From assembly GCA_027858995.1 (NCBI GenBank), contig JAQIBP010000028.1, forward strand, positions 1 to 42,847: a stretch of 42,847 nt of DNA, read 5' to 3'. The DNA is from Deltaproteobacteria bacterium (GTDB taxonomy: Bacteria > Desulfobacterota > Desulfobacteria > Desulfobacterales > Desulfobacteraceae). Under the pieces are notes generated by a model. It ran no database searches and was not told the DNA's origin. It was given only the letters and a program-made list of their open reading frames with translations. The position numbers and the translations under genes are program-made. Each line of letters opens with the position of its first letter. The stretch's first letter is position 1. This document shows positions 32,256 to 42,200 of the stretch, piece after piece.

Positions 32256-33323
32256 TTATAAATCAGATGATTCAATAACTTTAAGGGCTGTTTTTTCAAG
32301 TGCTGCTACACCAAATATCAGCATTGCAAAGCGCTTGTTGTCAGTAATTTTATGAAAATATCTGTAATAAATCTGCTGGGCAATGACAGCAAGGCGAAAC
32401 AGGCCAAAGCAGTAATAAAAATCAAACTGCCGCGTACTCCTGCCTGTCTGCTTTTCATAATAATCCAGTATTTCCCGGCGTGTAAAAGCTCCAGGCATAT
32501 TAGTGGGCATGGTGCGCATCATCTGGATATCATCTGGATCATTTTTTTCCACCCAATAGGCAAGGGAATTGCCAAGATCCATCAAAGGGTCACCATAGGT
32601 TGTCATTTCCCAGTCAAGAACACCAATTATTTTTTCAGTCTGGCCAGGATCTAAAACCACGTTATCAAATTTATAGTCATTGTGTACAATTGTGGGATGC
32701 TCTGTATCCTGCACCATTTTATCTTTCAGCCATGCCATGATAACTTCACAATCTGGCGCATCCTCAGTTTTTGCTTTTCTATATCGTTTGCTCCACCCTT
32801 CCACCTGGCGCTGGACATAACCTCTTGGTTTCCCGATAACATCAAGTCCTGTTTTTTCCACATCAATGCCGTGGATATCTATAAGCAGATCTATTAGGTT
32901 GACGCACAACTGCTTTGCCTCTCCTGCCAAAAAGGAGAGCTCTTGGGGCAAATTTTTTCGTAAAATAATGCCGGAGAGTTTATCCATAATGAAAAAAGGA
33001 GAGCCGATAATTGATGTATCTTCGGTATATGCCAGGGGTTCAGGGCAATATGGGAAAACAGGATATATGGCTTTAAGAATCTTGTATTCCCTCTCCATAT
33101 CATGACCTGCCTCTACTTTTGCTCCAATTGGAGGACGGCGCAGCACCATCTGTCTGCCATCCATGTCAATCATATATGTTAAATTGGAAAACCCACTGGG
33201 AAACTGGGTTATTGTTATCTCTCCTGCAAGACCCTGGATATTCTCCTGTAAAAAATTTTTTACTGCAATGGGGTCAATTTCTTCGCCAGATCTAATTTTT
33301 CCTGCCTTATCTGTAACTGCCAT
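32256..33323 (-). CDS. APH-family kinase, ACAD10/11 N-domain (LvaA) type
   Basis: A phosphotransferase of about 355 residues with aminoglycoside-phosphotransferase fold: FPSGFSNLTYMI, LRRPP, catalytic VHNDYKFDNVVLD and GVLDWEMTTYGDP. In ACAD10/11 this domain is fused in front of an acyl-CoA dehydrogenase; here the dehydrogenase is the adjacent upstream gene. Known relatives (LvaA with LvaC in levulinate degradation, ACAD10/11 in animals) phosphorylate a hydroxyacyl-CoA so that the partner can remove the phosphate. MAVTDK at 33323 is preferred because GGAGAG lies seven bases upstream; an in-frame ATG at 33347 would instead overlap the previous stop by four bases. A drug-resistance role is unlikely. 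Confidence 0.85.
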   Translation of the reverse strand: MAVTDKAGKIRSGEEIDPIAVKNFLQENIQGLAGEITITQFPSGFSNLTYMIDMDGRQMVLRRPPIGAKVEAGHDMEREYKILKAIYPVFPYCPEPLAYTEDTSIIGSPFFIMDKLSGIILRKNLPQELSFLAGEAKQLCVNLIDLLIDIHGIDVEKTGLDVIGKPRGYVQRQVEGWSKRYRKAKTEDAPDCEVIMAWLKDKMVQDTEHPTIVHNDYKFDNVVLDPGQTEKIIGVLDWEMTTYGDPLMDLGNSLAYWVEKNDPDDIQMMRTMPTNMPGAFTRREILDYYEKQTGRSTRQFDFYYCFGLFRLAVIAQQIYYRYFHKITDNKRFAMLIFGVAALEKTALKVIESSDL

Positions 33324-33343
33324 AATATTTCTCTCCACTATTT

Positions 33344-34540
33344 TCAAACTGAATATCTTCTTAATATCCGTTTTGCGAGAGATGATTTATGCACCTCATC
33401 TGCGCCATCATAGATTCTTGCAGCCCGCTCATGGCGGTAGAAAAAAGCAAGTATGGTATCATCGGTCATGCCAAGACCTCCATGAACCTGCAAAGCTCTG
33501 TCAACTATGTTGTTCATGGTATTTGCCACCACAAATTTAATCATGGATATGCTGTCCCTTGCCTTTTTTGCTCCCATGGTATCAATCTGCCAGGCAGAAT
33601 TAAGTGTCAAAAGCCTTGCTGCCTGGAGCTCTGTGGCAGATTCTGCAACCCAGTTCTGGATAGTCTGTTGGGTTGCAAGCGTCTTGCCCGAAGGTGAAAT
33701 AACCCGTTCATTGGCCCGTTTGCACATAAGATCAAGTGATCTCCGGCATATTCCCAGCCATCGCATGCAGTGATGAATTCGTCCCGGACCCAGACGATCC
33801 TGGGCAATTACAAAGCCGTGCCCCTCCTGCCCCAGCAGATTTTTTTGGGGCACTCTGCAGGATTCGAAAAGGATTTCTGCATGGCTGAAATAATCACTTC
33901 CTTCATGACCCATTACAGGAATATTTCTTACCATATTAAAACCTTTTGTATCACAGGGTACAATAATCATGCTTGCCTTAAGATAGGTTGAGGCTTCAGG
34001 ATTTGTCACAACCATTGCAATGGCAAAATCAGCTCCATCTGCTGCTGTTGTATACCATTTATGACCATTAATGATATAATCATCTCCATCCTTGACTGCT
34101 GTGGATTCCAGCATTACAGGATTTGATCCCGGCATATCAACCTCTGTCATGGCAAAGCATGATCTAATTTTACCCTCTACAAGGGGATTGAGATAACGCT
34201 GTTTCTGTTCCTTTGTCCCATGCTCGTGCAAAACTTCAACATTCCCTGCATCAGGAGCCTGGCACCAGAATACATAATGCCCCAGGGGAGATCGCCCCAA
34301 TGCTTCGGAAACAAGACCATGTTCAAGCAGAGAAAGCCCCATGCCTCCACATTCAGTGGGGAAATTGGGAGCCCACAATTCCATTTTTTTTACTATATCC
34401 TGTTTTTCCTGAAGCACAGGCAGCAGATCTTTGAAATCTTTTACCAGAAATTCCGGCTCAAGTGGAATAAGTTCTTTTTCCACAAATTCATTAATCATAT
34501 CCACAATGGCCTTAATCTTATCTGAAATTATAAAATCCAT
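33344..34540 (-). CDS. acyl-CoA dehydrogenase, ACAD10/11 (LvaC) type
   Basis: A 398-residue flavoprotein. The signature RLGPGRIHHCMRWLG and the C-terminus YDGADEVHKSSLAKRIL are those of ACAD10/11-like enzymes; the usual catalytic YEG is YDG here (Asp378), as in that subfamily. Others: FAMTEVDMPGSNP, GGLGMTDD. With the downstream kinase it should act on 4-hydroxy (or similar) acyl-CoAs by phosphorylation and elimination rather than plain beta-oxidation. AAGGAG six bases before the ATG. Directly upstream are etfA and etfB, so its electrons have their own carrier. Confidence 0.88.
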   Translation of the reverse strand: MDFIISDKIKAIVDMINEFVEKELIPLEPEFLVKDFKDLLPVLQEKQDIVKKMELWAPNFPTECGGMGLSLLEHGLVSEALGRSPLGHYVFWCQAPDAGNVEVLHEHGTKEQKQRYLNPLVEGKIRSCFAMTEVDMPGSNPVMLESTAVKDGDDYIINGHKWYTTAADGADFAIAMVVTNPEASTYLKASMIIVPCDTKGFNMVRNIPVMGHEGSDYFSHAEILFESCRVPQKNLLGQEGHGFVIAQDRLGPGRIHHCMRWLGICRRSLDLMCKRANERVISPSGKTLATQQTIQNWVAESATELQAARLLTLNSAWQIDTMGAKKARDSISMIKFVVANTMNNIVDRALQVHGGLGMTDDTILAFFYRHERAARIYDGADEVHKSSLAKRILRRYSV

Positions 34541-34597
34541 TTATATCTCCTTTTTTCTTTTTTTTAATAACTCTCCAGGTTTTTCCAGAACAGAAAA

Positions 34598-35596
34598 TCA
34601 GTATTCTCTGTCTGCCTTGCATTTTAAAAAAGCCTGGATAAACTCAACTGCATCTTCAACAATGCAGAAGTCTGAATGGCGAAATATCGGGGCATGGGGA
34701 TTACTGTTAATACTGACCACAAATTGGGTGTCTTTCATACCTGCAAGATGCTGGGAAGAGCCTGAAATCCCGCAGGCAATATAAAGCTTTGGAGTAACCA
34801 CTGCACCTGTAATACCCACCTGATGTTCATATCCAATCCAGCCTGTGTCCACAAGTGGTCTGGATGCACCAACTGCTGAAAAAGAAAAACATTTTGCAAA
34901 TTGAAAAATTTTTTCAAGATTCTCTTTTTCCCCAATACCACGGCCGGCAGATACAATGATATCAGCCTGTTTCAAAACCTTGTTTTCACAGGCTTTTTTT
35001 ATAATCCGTTTATGGCAGATGCTTCCTGAGCTGTCAGATCCAAAATCAAAAGGAGCCTCAAATATATCCATCTGCCCTTTTTTTATATTTTCATGTGCAT
35101 CAAATTTAAAAATACCAGGCATAATGGTTAAAACCACAGGAATACCAGGTACTGGTCTTAGAATCATGTTCTGGTTATTACTCAATACTGACCGCGAATA
35201 AATCAAACCTTTATGATCTGATTTTATTTTATTGACACCTGAAATAGATGCTGCCTTTAACCGGATTGCAAGGCCCGGAGCAAAATCTCTGCCCTGTGAT
35301 GTATGAGCAGTAAGGATATGTGACGGTTCCATATTTTTTATCAACCAGCTTAAGGCCTGTTTATACACATCACTGTCATACCCCATGCAACCGGGAATTT
35401 TAAGCCCGATAACATCCACTCCGGTTTGTTCTGCAATCTTGTCAGCAAGAGATAAAGGATCATCTGAAAGAGTAATAATTTTAATCAGACCGGAGTTCTC
35501 CAAATCCATAATTCTGCGTGCTGCAGCTACAAGCTCCCAGGTAACAGGCCTGATCATCTCCTCAAAAATTTCAGCAATTACCAATATATGCTTCAT
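34598..35596 (-). CDS. etfA: electron transfer flavoprotein alpha subunit
   Basis: A 332-residue EtfA with the FAD-binding C-terminal part GASRPLVDTGWIGYEHQVG, GITGAVVTPKLYIACGISGSSQHLAGM and VSINSNPHAPIFRHSDF. The first part is shorter on conserved motifs, as usual. Its ATG overlaps the etfB stop by four bases. Together they accept electrons from the acyl-CoA dehydrogenase encoded 57 bases downstream. No ferredoxin domain or membrane ETF dehydrogenase is in the cluster, so the onward acceptor is unknown. Confidence 0.93.
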   Translation of the reverse strand: MKHILVIAEIFEEMIRPVTWELVAAARRIMDLENSGLIKIITLSDDPLSLADKIAEQTGVDVIGLKIPGCMGYDSDVYKQALSWLIKNMEPSHILTAHTSQGRDFAPGLAIRLKAASISGVNKIKSDHKGLIYSRSVLSNNQNMILRPVPGIPVVLTIMPGIFKFDAHENIKKGQMDIFEAPFDFGSDSSGSICHKRIIKKACENKVLKQADIIVSAGRGIGEKENLEKIFQFAKCFSFSAVGASRPLVDTGWIGYEHQVGITGAVVTPKLYIACGISGSSQHLAGMKDTQFVVSINSNPHAPIFRHSDFCIVEDAVEFIQAFLKCKADREY

Positions 35597-36339
35597 ACCA
35601 GATTCTTTTCCTGCAAAATAGAGAGCAGTTCTCCTGCCTTGTCAATCAGTGACCCTCTCAGGAGGTGGCCGCTTCTTGTCTTCTCTGGATATTCCATTGA
35701 GACAAAGGTCTCTCTTGCCCTGACCGGTTCAGCCTCTCCTGGAAAAAGTTCAGCTTCGTTAAAGGTAACAATCTCTTTTTTCCCTGCTGTCAGCATCTTA
35801 GAGAGAGTCGGATATCTTGGAGTATTTATGCCCGCCTGGATTGTCAGCACTGCAGGAAGCGTAATGCTCAGACAATCCCGGAATCCGTTTTCCATCTCCT
35901 GCTCCACTTCAATTGAATGATTCTCAAGTGTCAGGTTAGTTTTCACTACATTTGTAACACAGGGGAAGCCCAGCATTTCGGCAAGCATGGGGCCTGTCTG
36001 CCCTGCCATCAAATCCTGGGACATAATTCCGGTTAAAATCAGATCATATGATCTCTTTTTTGCCACAACAGCCAATTTTGATGCTGTCTCAAAAGAAGAG
36101 ATATATTCATAATCTCTGGTGACAATATGATATCCCCTGTCCGCACCAACCCCAAAAGCTCTTTTGATAATTTTTGAAGATTCTAATGGACCGATAGTAA
36201 CAACATCCACAGCAGCCAAATCAATTCCCTGGTTTTCAAACTCCTGCTTTAACAAGATTGCCTCTTCAAGGGCATGGGCATCAAACCTGCTGATATCTTT
36301 GCTGTCACTGAGCTGTTTAATACAAATTAGAATTTTCAT
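35593..36339 (-). CDS. etfB: electron transfer flavoprotein beta subunit
   Basis: A 248-residue EtfB: MKILICIKQLSD start, DVVTIGP, and the nucleotide-binding ILTGIMSQDLMAGQTGPMLAEMLGFP. It starts only 10 bases after the pspC stop and lacks a clear ribosome-binding site, so it may depend on transcription and translation from the psp genes. It heads the catabolic cluster etfB-etfA-dehydrogenase-kinase. Whether the pair is bifurcating cannot be decided here; the D/Q motif is the standard form. Confidence 0.92.
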   Translation of the reverse strand: MKILICIKQLSDSKDISRFDAHALEEAILLKQEFENQGIDLAAVDVVTIGPLESSKIIKRAFGVGADRGYHIVTRDYEYISSFETASKLAVVAKKRSYDLILTGIMSQDLMAGQTGPMLAEMLGFPCVTNVVKTNLTLENHSIEVEQEMENGFRDCLSITLPAVLTIQAGINTPRYPTLSKMLTAGKKEIVTFNEAELFPGEAEPVRARETFVSMEYPEKTRSGHLLRGSLIDKAGELLSILQEKNLV

Positions 36340-36349
36340 TTAATATTAA

Positions 36350-36790
36350 TCATTCACAGTCAAATTCCCTTGAAGTTACAGTGTGTTCCATCCTCTGAAT
36401 ACGACGTTCAATATTCTCAAATTTTCTTTTTATTCTCTGAATGGCTGATTGCCTTGAATGAGTATATGAATCATAAAACTCCTCATCTTTTTCACTGCGT
36501 AAAGGGGTTACCGGTTCCACTTTTAAAAGCAGGCCTGCAACGATATAAATAACACCTATGGGCCAGAAACCTGTAATCAAGAATAGAAGAAAAGCTATAA
36601 CTCTCACCCAGAATACATTTAAGTCAAAGAACTCTGCAAAACCACGGCATACACCCATCAAAATACCTTTTCTGGATCTATAGACTCCCCTGCTTGAGGT
36701 CATGGTTTCAATTTTGTCTCTGAATCTGTTATATCGACTTTTGCAGGTTTTGAACTTAAAGTTGTGCTTATGCCTATAATTTCGTCTCAT
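36350..36790 (-). CDS. pspC: phage shock protein C
   Basis: A 146-residue PspC-domain membrane protein: a basic N-terminal stretch of about 32 residues, then the PspC core VYRSRKGILMGVCRGFAEFFDLNVFWVRV, a hydrophobic hairpin (about 62-88) and a charged C-terminal helix that looks coiled (RQSAIQRIKRKFENIERRIQRME). It senses membrane stress with PspB and relieves PspA inhibition of PspF. Its start overlaps the pspB stop by four bases. The N-terminal basic extension is longer than in E. coli PspC; a later start at MTSSRG (about residue 30) is possible. Confidence 0.88.
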   Translation of the reverse strand: MRRNYRHKHNFKFKTCKSRYNRFRDKIETMTSSRGVYRSRKGILMGVCRGFAEFFDLNVFWVRVIAFLLFLITGFWPIGVIYIVAGLLLKVEPVTPLRSEKDEEFYDSYTHSRQSAIQRIKRKFENIERRIQRMEHTVTSREFDCE

Positions 36791-37038
36791 TTGTTAAATT
36801 CCTCTCTTTGGCGATCCATTAATATTGTTTCAAGCGCTTCAATCCGTTCCTCCATTTTTGACAGCCCATAATAAATATCCTGGATCATCTTAGTCTCTTC
36901 GGCATTGGCTTTTTTCTCTTTTTTAGACAGTCCCCCTGTTTTAGAAACCTTGATTATGCCCATGATAATTAATCCAATGGTAGCTATTAAGAGTATTACG
37001 CCTCCAATGCTTATTCCTATGATAAGTGCACCGGTCAT
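36787..37038 (-). CDS. pspB: phage shock protein B-like membrane protein
   Basis: An 83-residue protein with one N-terminal transmembrane helix (GALIIGISIGGVILLIATIGLIIMG, about 3-27) followed by a charged coiled segment ending KMEERIEALETILMDRQREEF, the typical PspB tail. It lies between pspA and pspC and overlaps pspC by four bases. GGAG is about ten bases before the ATG. Its role is to pass envelope stress to PspA with PspC. Confidence 0.85.
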   Translation of the reverse strand: MTGALIIGISIGGVILLIATIGLIIMGIIKVSKTGGLSKKEKKANAEETKMIQDIYYGLSKMEERIEALETILMDRQREEFNK

Positions 37039-37073
37039 GATTTATTTACTCCAATATGGTTAATGTCTGCTGT

Positions 37074-37757
37074 TTATGCATCAATAGTTTCATTGTTTTT
37101 TGAAGATGGAGATGATTTTAATTTATCAAGTTCTGCCTCAATATCATCATCTGCCTCCAGAGCATCAAACTCATCTTCAAGTTTAGCAGGTCTGCCATAA
37201 TTTACAAGATCTGCCTCTGCCTCCATTCTTTCAATATGATTTTCAAGTGTTTCAAATTTCTGCATTATCTCAATGCTGTCTGCACGTCGAATTTCCTCCT
37301 GGGCATTTTTTTTACTCTTTGCCCGGATATGCCTTTGAACCAGAAGACGCTGTTTTTCCCTTGCAGATTTAAGTTTATTTTCAAGCTCTTCAATATCATT
37401 TCTGTATTGATCAACAATGGAGCCAAGTTCGATTAATTCTTCCTCAACTGTCTCAGCTTTTTGAGCATAAATTCTTTTTTGCTGAAGTGCCTGTCTGGCA
37501 AGATTGTCTTTTCCTTTTTCCACTGCAAGTTTTGCCTTTTTAACCCAGAAATTTTCTTTTTCAACCATACCATCAAAAAGTCTTTCAACTTTTTTCTGCT
37601 CTGCGATTGTACTGGCACAGGATGACTTGATTTCTATAAGGGTATCTTCCATCTCTCTGATCATAAGTTTGATTAATTTTTCCGGATCTTCTGCATTGTC
37701 CAGCATGGCATTCATGTTTGATGCGATAATGTCTTTAAATCTTGTAAAAATTCCCAT
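37074..37757 (-). CDS. pspA: phage shock protein A
   Basis: A 227-residue PspA/IM30 protein: amphipathic start MGIFTRFKDIIASNMNAMLDNAEDPEKLI followed by long coiled coil (about 30-185) and an acidic tail (EDEFDALEADDDIEAELDKL). It binds stressed membranes as oligomers and, when not engaged, inhibits PspF. First gene of pspABC, with GGAG upstream and a sigma-54 type promoter about 70 bases before the ATG. Confidence 0.93.
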   Translation of the reverse strand: MGIFTRFKDIIASNMNAMLDNAEDPEKLIKLMIREMEDTLIEIKSSCASTIAEQKKVERLFDGMVEKENFWVKKAKLAVEKGKDNLARQALQQKRIYAQKAETVEEELIELGSIVDQYRNDIEELENKLKSAREKQRLLVQRHIRAKSKKNAQEEIRRADSIEIMQKFETLENHIERMEAEADLVNYGRPAKLEDEFDALEADDDIEAELDKLKSSPSSKNNETIDA

Positions 37758-37828
37758 TTTTATTCTCCTTATTGTTCTGTTTTTATATTAAAAAAAAATA
37801 TTTTGTTTTTCAATCTATCAGGCTTAAA

Positions 37829-37844
37829 AGCATTTTGCATGCCA
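37829..37844 (-). promoter_or_regulatory. sigma-54 promoter of pspABC
   Basis: On the minus strand TGGCATGCAAAATGCT has GG and GC exactly ten bases apart, matching the -24/-12 consensus TGGCAC-N5-TTGCA at most positions. It is about 72 bases before pspA and faces the right way. Presence of a PspF-type activator opposite supports it. Confidence 0.75.
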
Positions 37845-37893
37845 TGCGGGTCCAGACTTTTAAATATCTTTCAATTCCAATAAGTTATCTTTG

Positions 37894-37923
37894 TTGACAT
37901 AGCAACAAGATATATGTTAATAT
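37894..37923 (+). promoter_or_regulatory. candidate sigma-70 promoter of pspF
   Basis: An exact TTGACA (37894-37899), an 18-base spacer and TAATAT (37918-37923) precede pspF by about 75 bases. The predicted start falls within the adjacent inverted repeat, allowing autorepression. Confidence 0.45.
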
Positions 37924-37925
37924 TC

Positions 37926-37956
37926 CCAATTAATAGTTAAATTAGCTATTAATTGG
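37926..37956. promoter_or_regulatory. candidate PspF upstream activator site
   Basis: CCAATTAATAG (37926-37936) and CTATTAATTGG (37946-37956) are perfect 11-base inverted arms nine bases apart. The centre is about 120 bases upstream of the expected pspA start and overlaps the expected pspF start, the arrangement known from E. coli where PspF activates pspA and limits its own gene. Confidence 0.5.
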
Positions 37957-37996
37957 TAAATATAACCAAATATAAAAATAATTTTCAGGAGCAGGA

Positions 37997-39070
37997 GTGA
38001 TTTTTCAAAACCAGGATCAGGAAATAGGCAAAAAAATTTCAATACCTGAAGCACTGGGCCAGTCAGAAGCCTTTATCGAGTTCCAGGAGCAGATATCAAA
38101 AGTGGCACCCATTGAACGTCCTGTGCTGATACTTGGTGAGCGTGGTACGGGAAAGGAGCTTGCAGCATCCAGGATACATTTTTTATCCAAACGATGGCAA
38201 AAGTCTTTAATTACCCTTAATTGTTCTGCATTAACGCCGGCTTTAATTGGATCAGAGCTTTTCGGGTATGAAAAAGGAGCATTTACAGGTGCAGTGTCCC
38301 GGCAGCAAGGCAGATTTGAAAAAGCATCCGAGGGCACTCTTTTCCTCGATGAGATCGGAACAATTCCCATGGAAGTGCAGGAAAAAATTTTAAGGGCGGT
38401 TGAGTATGGGAATTTTGAAAGAGTAGGCTCATCACAACCTATTCATGTTGATGTCCGTATTGTTGCTGCAACAAATATTGACCTTGCCTTTGCAGCACAC
38501 TCTGGTGAATTTAAGCAGGATCTCCTGGACAGACTCTCTTTTGAAGTAATCTATGCTCCTCCTTTAAGGAATAGAAAAGAAGATATTTTAATTCTGGCAA
38601 GCCATTTTGCAGCAAGAATGGCTTTTGAACTCGGGCGCGATGACATCCCCGAGATCTCATCACAGGCTTTACTGGCACTTGAATCATATCCATGGCCGGG
38701 TAATGTCAGAGAGTTAAAAAATGTTATAGAGCGTGCTGTGTATAAATCATCTTCCAATAAAATTATTGAAATTTCTTTTAACCCGTTTAACGACCCCTAT
38801 GACAGCACTTTGGAAAACAGACAAATTAGAAAAAATATAGAAAACAAAAACAAGGTATTGGAAGATAATACCAGCACGTCTGCCGTACACTCTGAAACTG
38901 TTCTTAACAAAATTTTAAAAAAACCTTTAAAAGAAGCTGTGAAAGAACTTGAACAGCACATGTTGCAGACCGCGTTAAGAGAAAGCCGGTATAACCAGAA
39001 AATAGCTGCGGACATGCTTGGGCTTTCATATGACCAGCTTCGCGGTATAAAAAGAAAGTATAAAAATTGA
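37997..39070 (+). CDS. pspF: PspF, sigma-54-dependent activator of the psp operon
   Basis: A 357-residue AAA+ activator without an N-terminal receiver domain, as in PspF. Motifs: Walker A GERGTGKE, the sigma-54 contact loop GAFTGA, Walker B TLFLDEIG, YPWPGNVRELKNVIERA, and a C-terminal Fis-type helix-turn-helix (QKIAADMLGLSYDQLRGIKRK). Starts with GTG five bases after AGGAG. The linker between AAA+ and DNA-binding parts (about 265-310) is longer than in E. coli (325 residues). Divergent from pspABC; expected to be held off by PspA and to drive the sigma-54 promoter at 37829. Confidence 0.92.
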   Translation: MIFQNQDQEIGKKISIPEALGQSEAFIEFQEQISKVAPIERPVLILGERGTGKELAASRIHFLSKRWQKSLITLNCSALTPALIGSELFGYEKGAFTGAVSRQQGRFEKASEGTLFLDEIGTIPMEVQEKILRAVEYGNFERVGSSQPIHVDVRIVAATNIDLAFAAHSGEFKQDLLDRLSFEVIYAPPLRNRKEDILILASHFAARMAFELGRDDIPEISSQALLALESYPWPGNVRELKNVIERAVYKSSSNKIIEISFNPFNDPYDSTLENRQIRKNIENKNKVLEDNTSTSAVHSETVLNKILKKPLKEAVKELEQHMLQTALRESRYNQKIAADMLGLSYDQLRGIKRKYKN

Positions 39071-39240
39071 AGTATTGGTATTATGTAACAACCTGTCGTA
39101 AATTACTTAAAATAGTTTGAATTTTATTTATTATTTTGATATGGAATTTTAGGATCTTTTCTTCCCCATTCTTTTATTTGATGTGCACTGCTGAGAAACA
39201 CTTTAGTTTTTTAAAATTTATTCAAAAAAAGGATTGTCCC

Positions 39241-42200
39241 ATGAAATGCCCTGAATGCAAGTTTCAAAACCCTGAAGGAATAAAATTCTGCGGTGAGTGC
39301 GGCACAAAACTGGAAAAAAAATGCCCCAAATGTGGTTTCATAAATCCTTTGCAGTTTAAATTCTGCGGTGAGTGCGGGTTTGGTTTAAGACAGGCTTTGG
39401 CCGCTTCTTCAGAAACATCATCACCTGCTTCAAAGGAAATCAATTACAGAGAACCCAACTCCTACACTCCAAAACATCTTGCCAGTAAAATTCTTACCTC
39501 AAAAACCTCCATTGAAGGAGAAAGAAAATTTGTAACTGTTCTGTTTGCAGATGTTGCAGATTATACATCCATGTCAGAACAGCTTGATCCTGAAGAGATC
39601 CATCAGATAATGGATGGCTGCTTTAAAATCCTCATGGAGGAGATCCATAAATATGAGGGTACAATCAACCAGTTTACAGGTGACGGGGTAATGGCCCTGT
39701 TTGGTGCGCCTGTAACCCATGAAGATCATGGTCTGAGAGCCTGTCGCGCTGCTATAACAATTCAAAAAGCTTTTGAAGAATACAGCCGGAATCTGCAGTC
39801 AAGATTCAATGTTCAATTCAGAATGCGCATTGGGATCAATTCCGGTCTTGTGGTTGTAGGCTCCATTGGTGATGATCTTCGCATGGATTATACAGCAGTG
39901 GGTGATACCACAAACCTTGCCGCCCGCATGGAATCTCTGGCAGAGCCAGGGACAATTTTACTCTCTTTTAATACTTACAAACTTGTAAAAGAGTTTTTTG
40001 AGATTAAATCAAAGGGTGAAGTTAAAGTAAAAGGTAAGGAAAAACTGCAGAAGATATTTCAACTTATCAAACCAGGAGGCGCTCAAACAAGGATTCATGC
40101 CTCCATTGCAAAAGGCCTGACGCGATTCGTGGGCAGGAAGAATTCAATGGGCTCTCTTACCGAGGCATTTGAATATATCAGATCAGGATCAGGTCATGTT
40201 GTTGGAATAATTGGTGAAGCAGGGGTTGGAAAATCAAGACTGCTGCTGGAAATGGTGAACAGACTGCCTGAAGATGATTTCCAATATCTTGAGGGACGAT
40301 GCCTGCAATACGGCGGTTCAATGCTCTATCTGCCCATACTGGATATTCTAAGATCTATTTTCAACATCCAGGATGATGATAAAGAGTTCCAGATTAAACG
40401 AAAAATCAGTGATGTTATCACAGGTATTGATGAGAAATTTATCAGTTTGGCTCCTTCATTCCAGGATATTTTATCACTGAAAGTTGATGACAAAGAGTAT
40501 GTAAAACTTGAACCAAAAGAGAAAAGAGAAAAAACCTTTGAAGCAATTCGCAATCTATTGATAAAAATGTCCCAGAACAAACCCCTTGTAATGGCCATTG
40601 AGGATCTTCACTGGATAGATAAAACATCCCAGGAATTTTTGAACTATCTCATGGACTGGCTGGCAAATACACCAATACTGCTGATTCTTCTCTACCGCCC
40701 TGAATATACCCATCAATGGGGAAGCAAATCCTTTTATACTAAGATAGGCCTTGATCAACTGGGATTGAGCTCAAGTGGAGAACTTATCAAAGCAATTCTT
40801 GAAGAGGGTAAAGTTGCTCCTGAACTGAGGCAGTTAATTTTAAACCGCTCTGCCGGCAATCCTCTGTTCATGGAGGAATTCACCAACACCCTTCTTGAAA
40901 ACGGCTCCATTGAAAAGCAGAATGATTTTTACACCATAAATTGTAATCCTGAAGATATTAAAATACCTGATACTATCCAGGGAATAATTGCTGCAAGGCT
41001 TGACCGCCTGGAAGAGAATCTTAAAAGAACCATGCAGGTAGCCTCGGTTATTGGCAGGGATTTTGCCTTTAAACTGCTTCAAAGCATTACAGGAATGAGA
41101 ACCGAATTAAAATCATATCTTCTCAATCTCCAGGGTCTTGAATTTATCTATGAAAAAAATCTCTTCCCGGAACTTGAGTATATTTTTAAACATGCCCTGA
41201 CCCAGGAAGTTGCCTACAACAGCCTGCTGCAGAAAAGAAGAAAAGAGATCCATGAAAAAATCGGCATGGCAATTGAAGAACTATATCCTGCAAGGCTTGA
41301 AGAGTTTTATGAGATGCTGGCATACCATTACTGCAAGAGTGATAATGGTAAAAAAGCTGTTCACTATTCTAAATTTGCCGGGGAGAAGGCAGCAAAAAAC
41401 TTTGCCCACTGGGATGCCTATTACTTTTTTAAGGATGCATTTGATTTTCTTGGGAAAAAACCTGATTCCTCAGAAAACAAAAGAGAAAAAATAGAAGTTC
41501 TTGATTCAATGATACAGCCCTTAGTTTATGTCGGGATGCCTGATGAAGCTCTATGGGCTATTGAAAAAAAAATTGAGATTGGTAAACAATTAGAAGACAA
41601 TATTGTTGTTGCCAGGTCTTATATTGCAAAAGCAACTTACTATTCTTATCAAGGGAATAATAAACTGGCTGTGAAGTCTACTAAATTAGCTTTTGATGAA
41701 GCAAAGGCAAGTCAAAATTTAGATTTGATAGTTGTGAGTTCATGTGCCCTATCCCTGGCTTATAATACAGAAGGTGAATATTTAAAAATTGTTGAATTAG
41801 CACCGGAAATTATTGAAATGATAGAAAAAAGCAATAGAAAATCTAGTTCTTTTTCCTATCCAATTGACCCTTATTCACTGCTTTCCTTAAATTGCGGTTT
41901 GAGTATGGTAGTTACAGGCTTTTTTGAACAAGGCACTAAGTATTTAAAAACAGGACTTGATAATGCATATGAAACCAATCATTTAATGACTATTGGCTAT
42001 AGCGAACTTTACTATGGGATAATGCTTGAAGCAAAAGGAGATTGGGAATTATCAATACAGCATTTAAAATCAGGCATAAAACAGTGCCAAAAGGCAAATT
42101 TTATTATTTCGGAGGCTCTTTGTTTGTGCTGCATGGGTTACGCAAATTCCATGCTTGGAGATTTTACTATTGGAAAAAAGAATGTAAATAAGGGAATTCA

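Noticed and set aside
32256-33323. Aminoglycoside resistance kinase
   Set aside because: The family is APH-like, but pairing with an ACAD10/11-type dehydrogenase and ETF indicates acyl-CoA metabolism.
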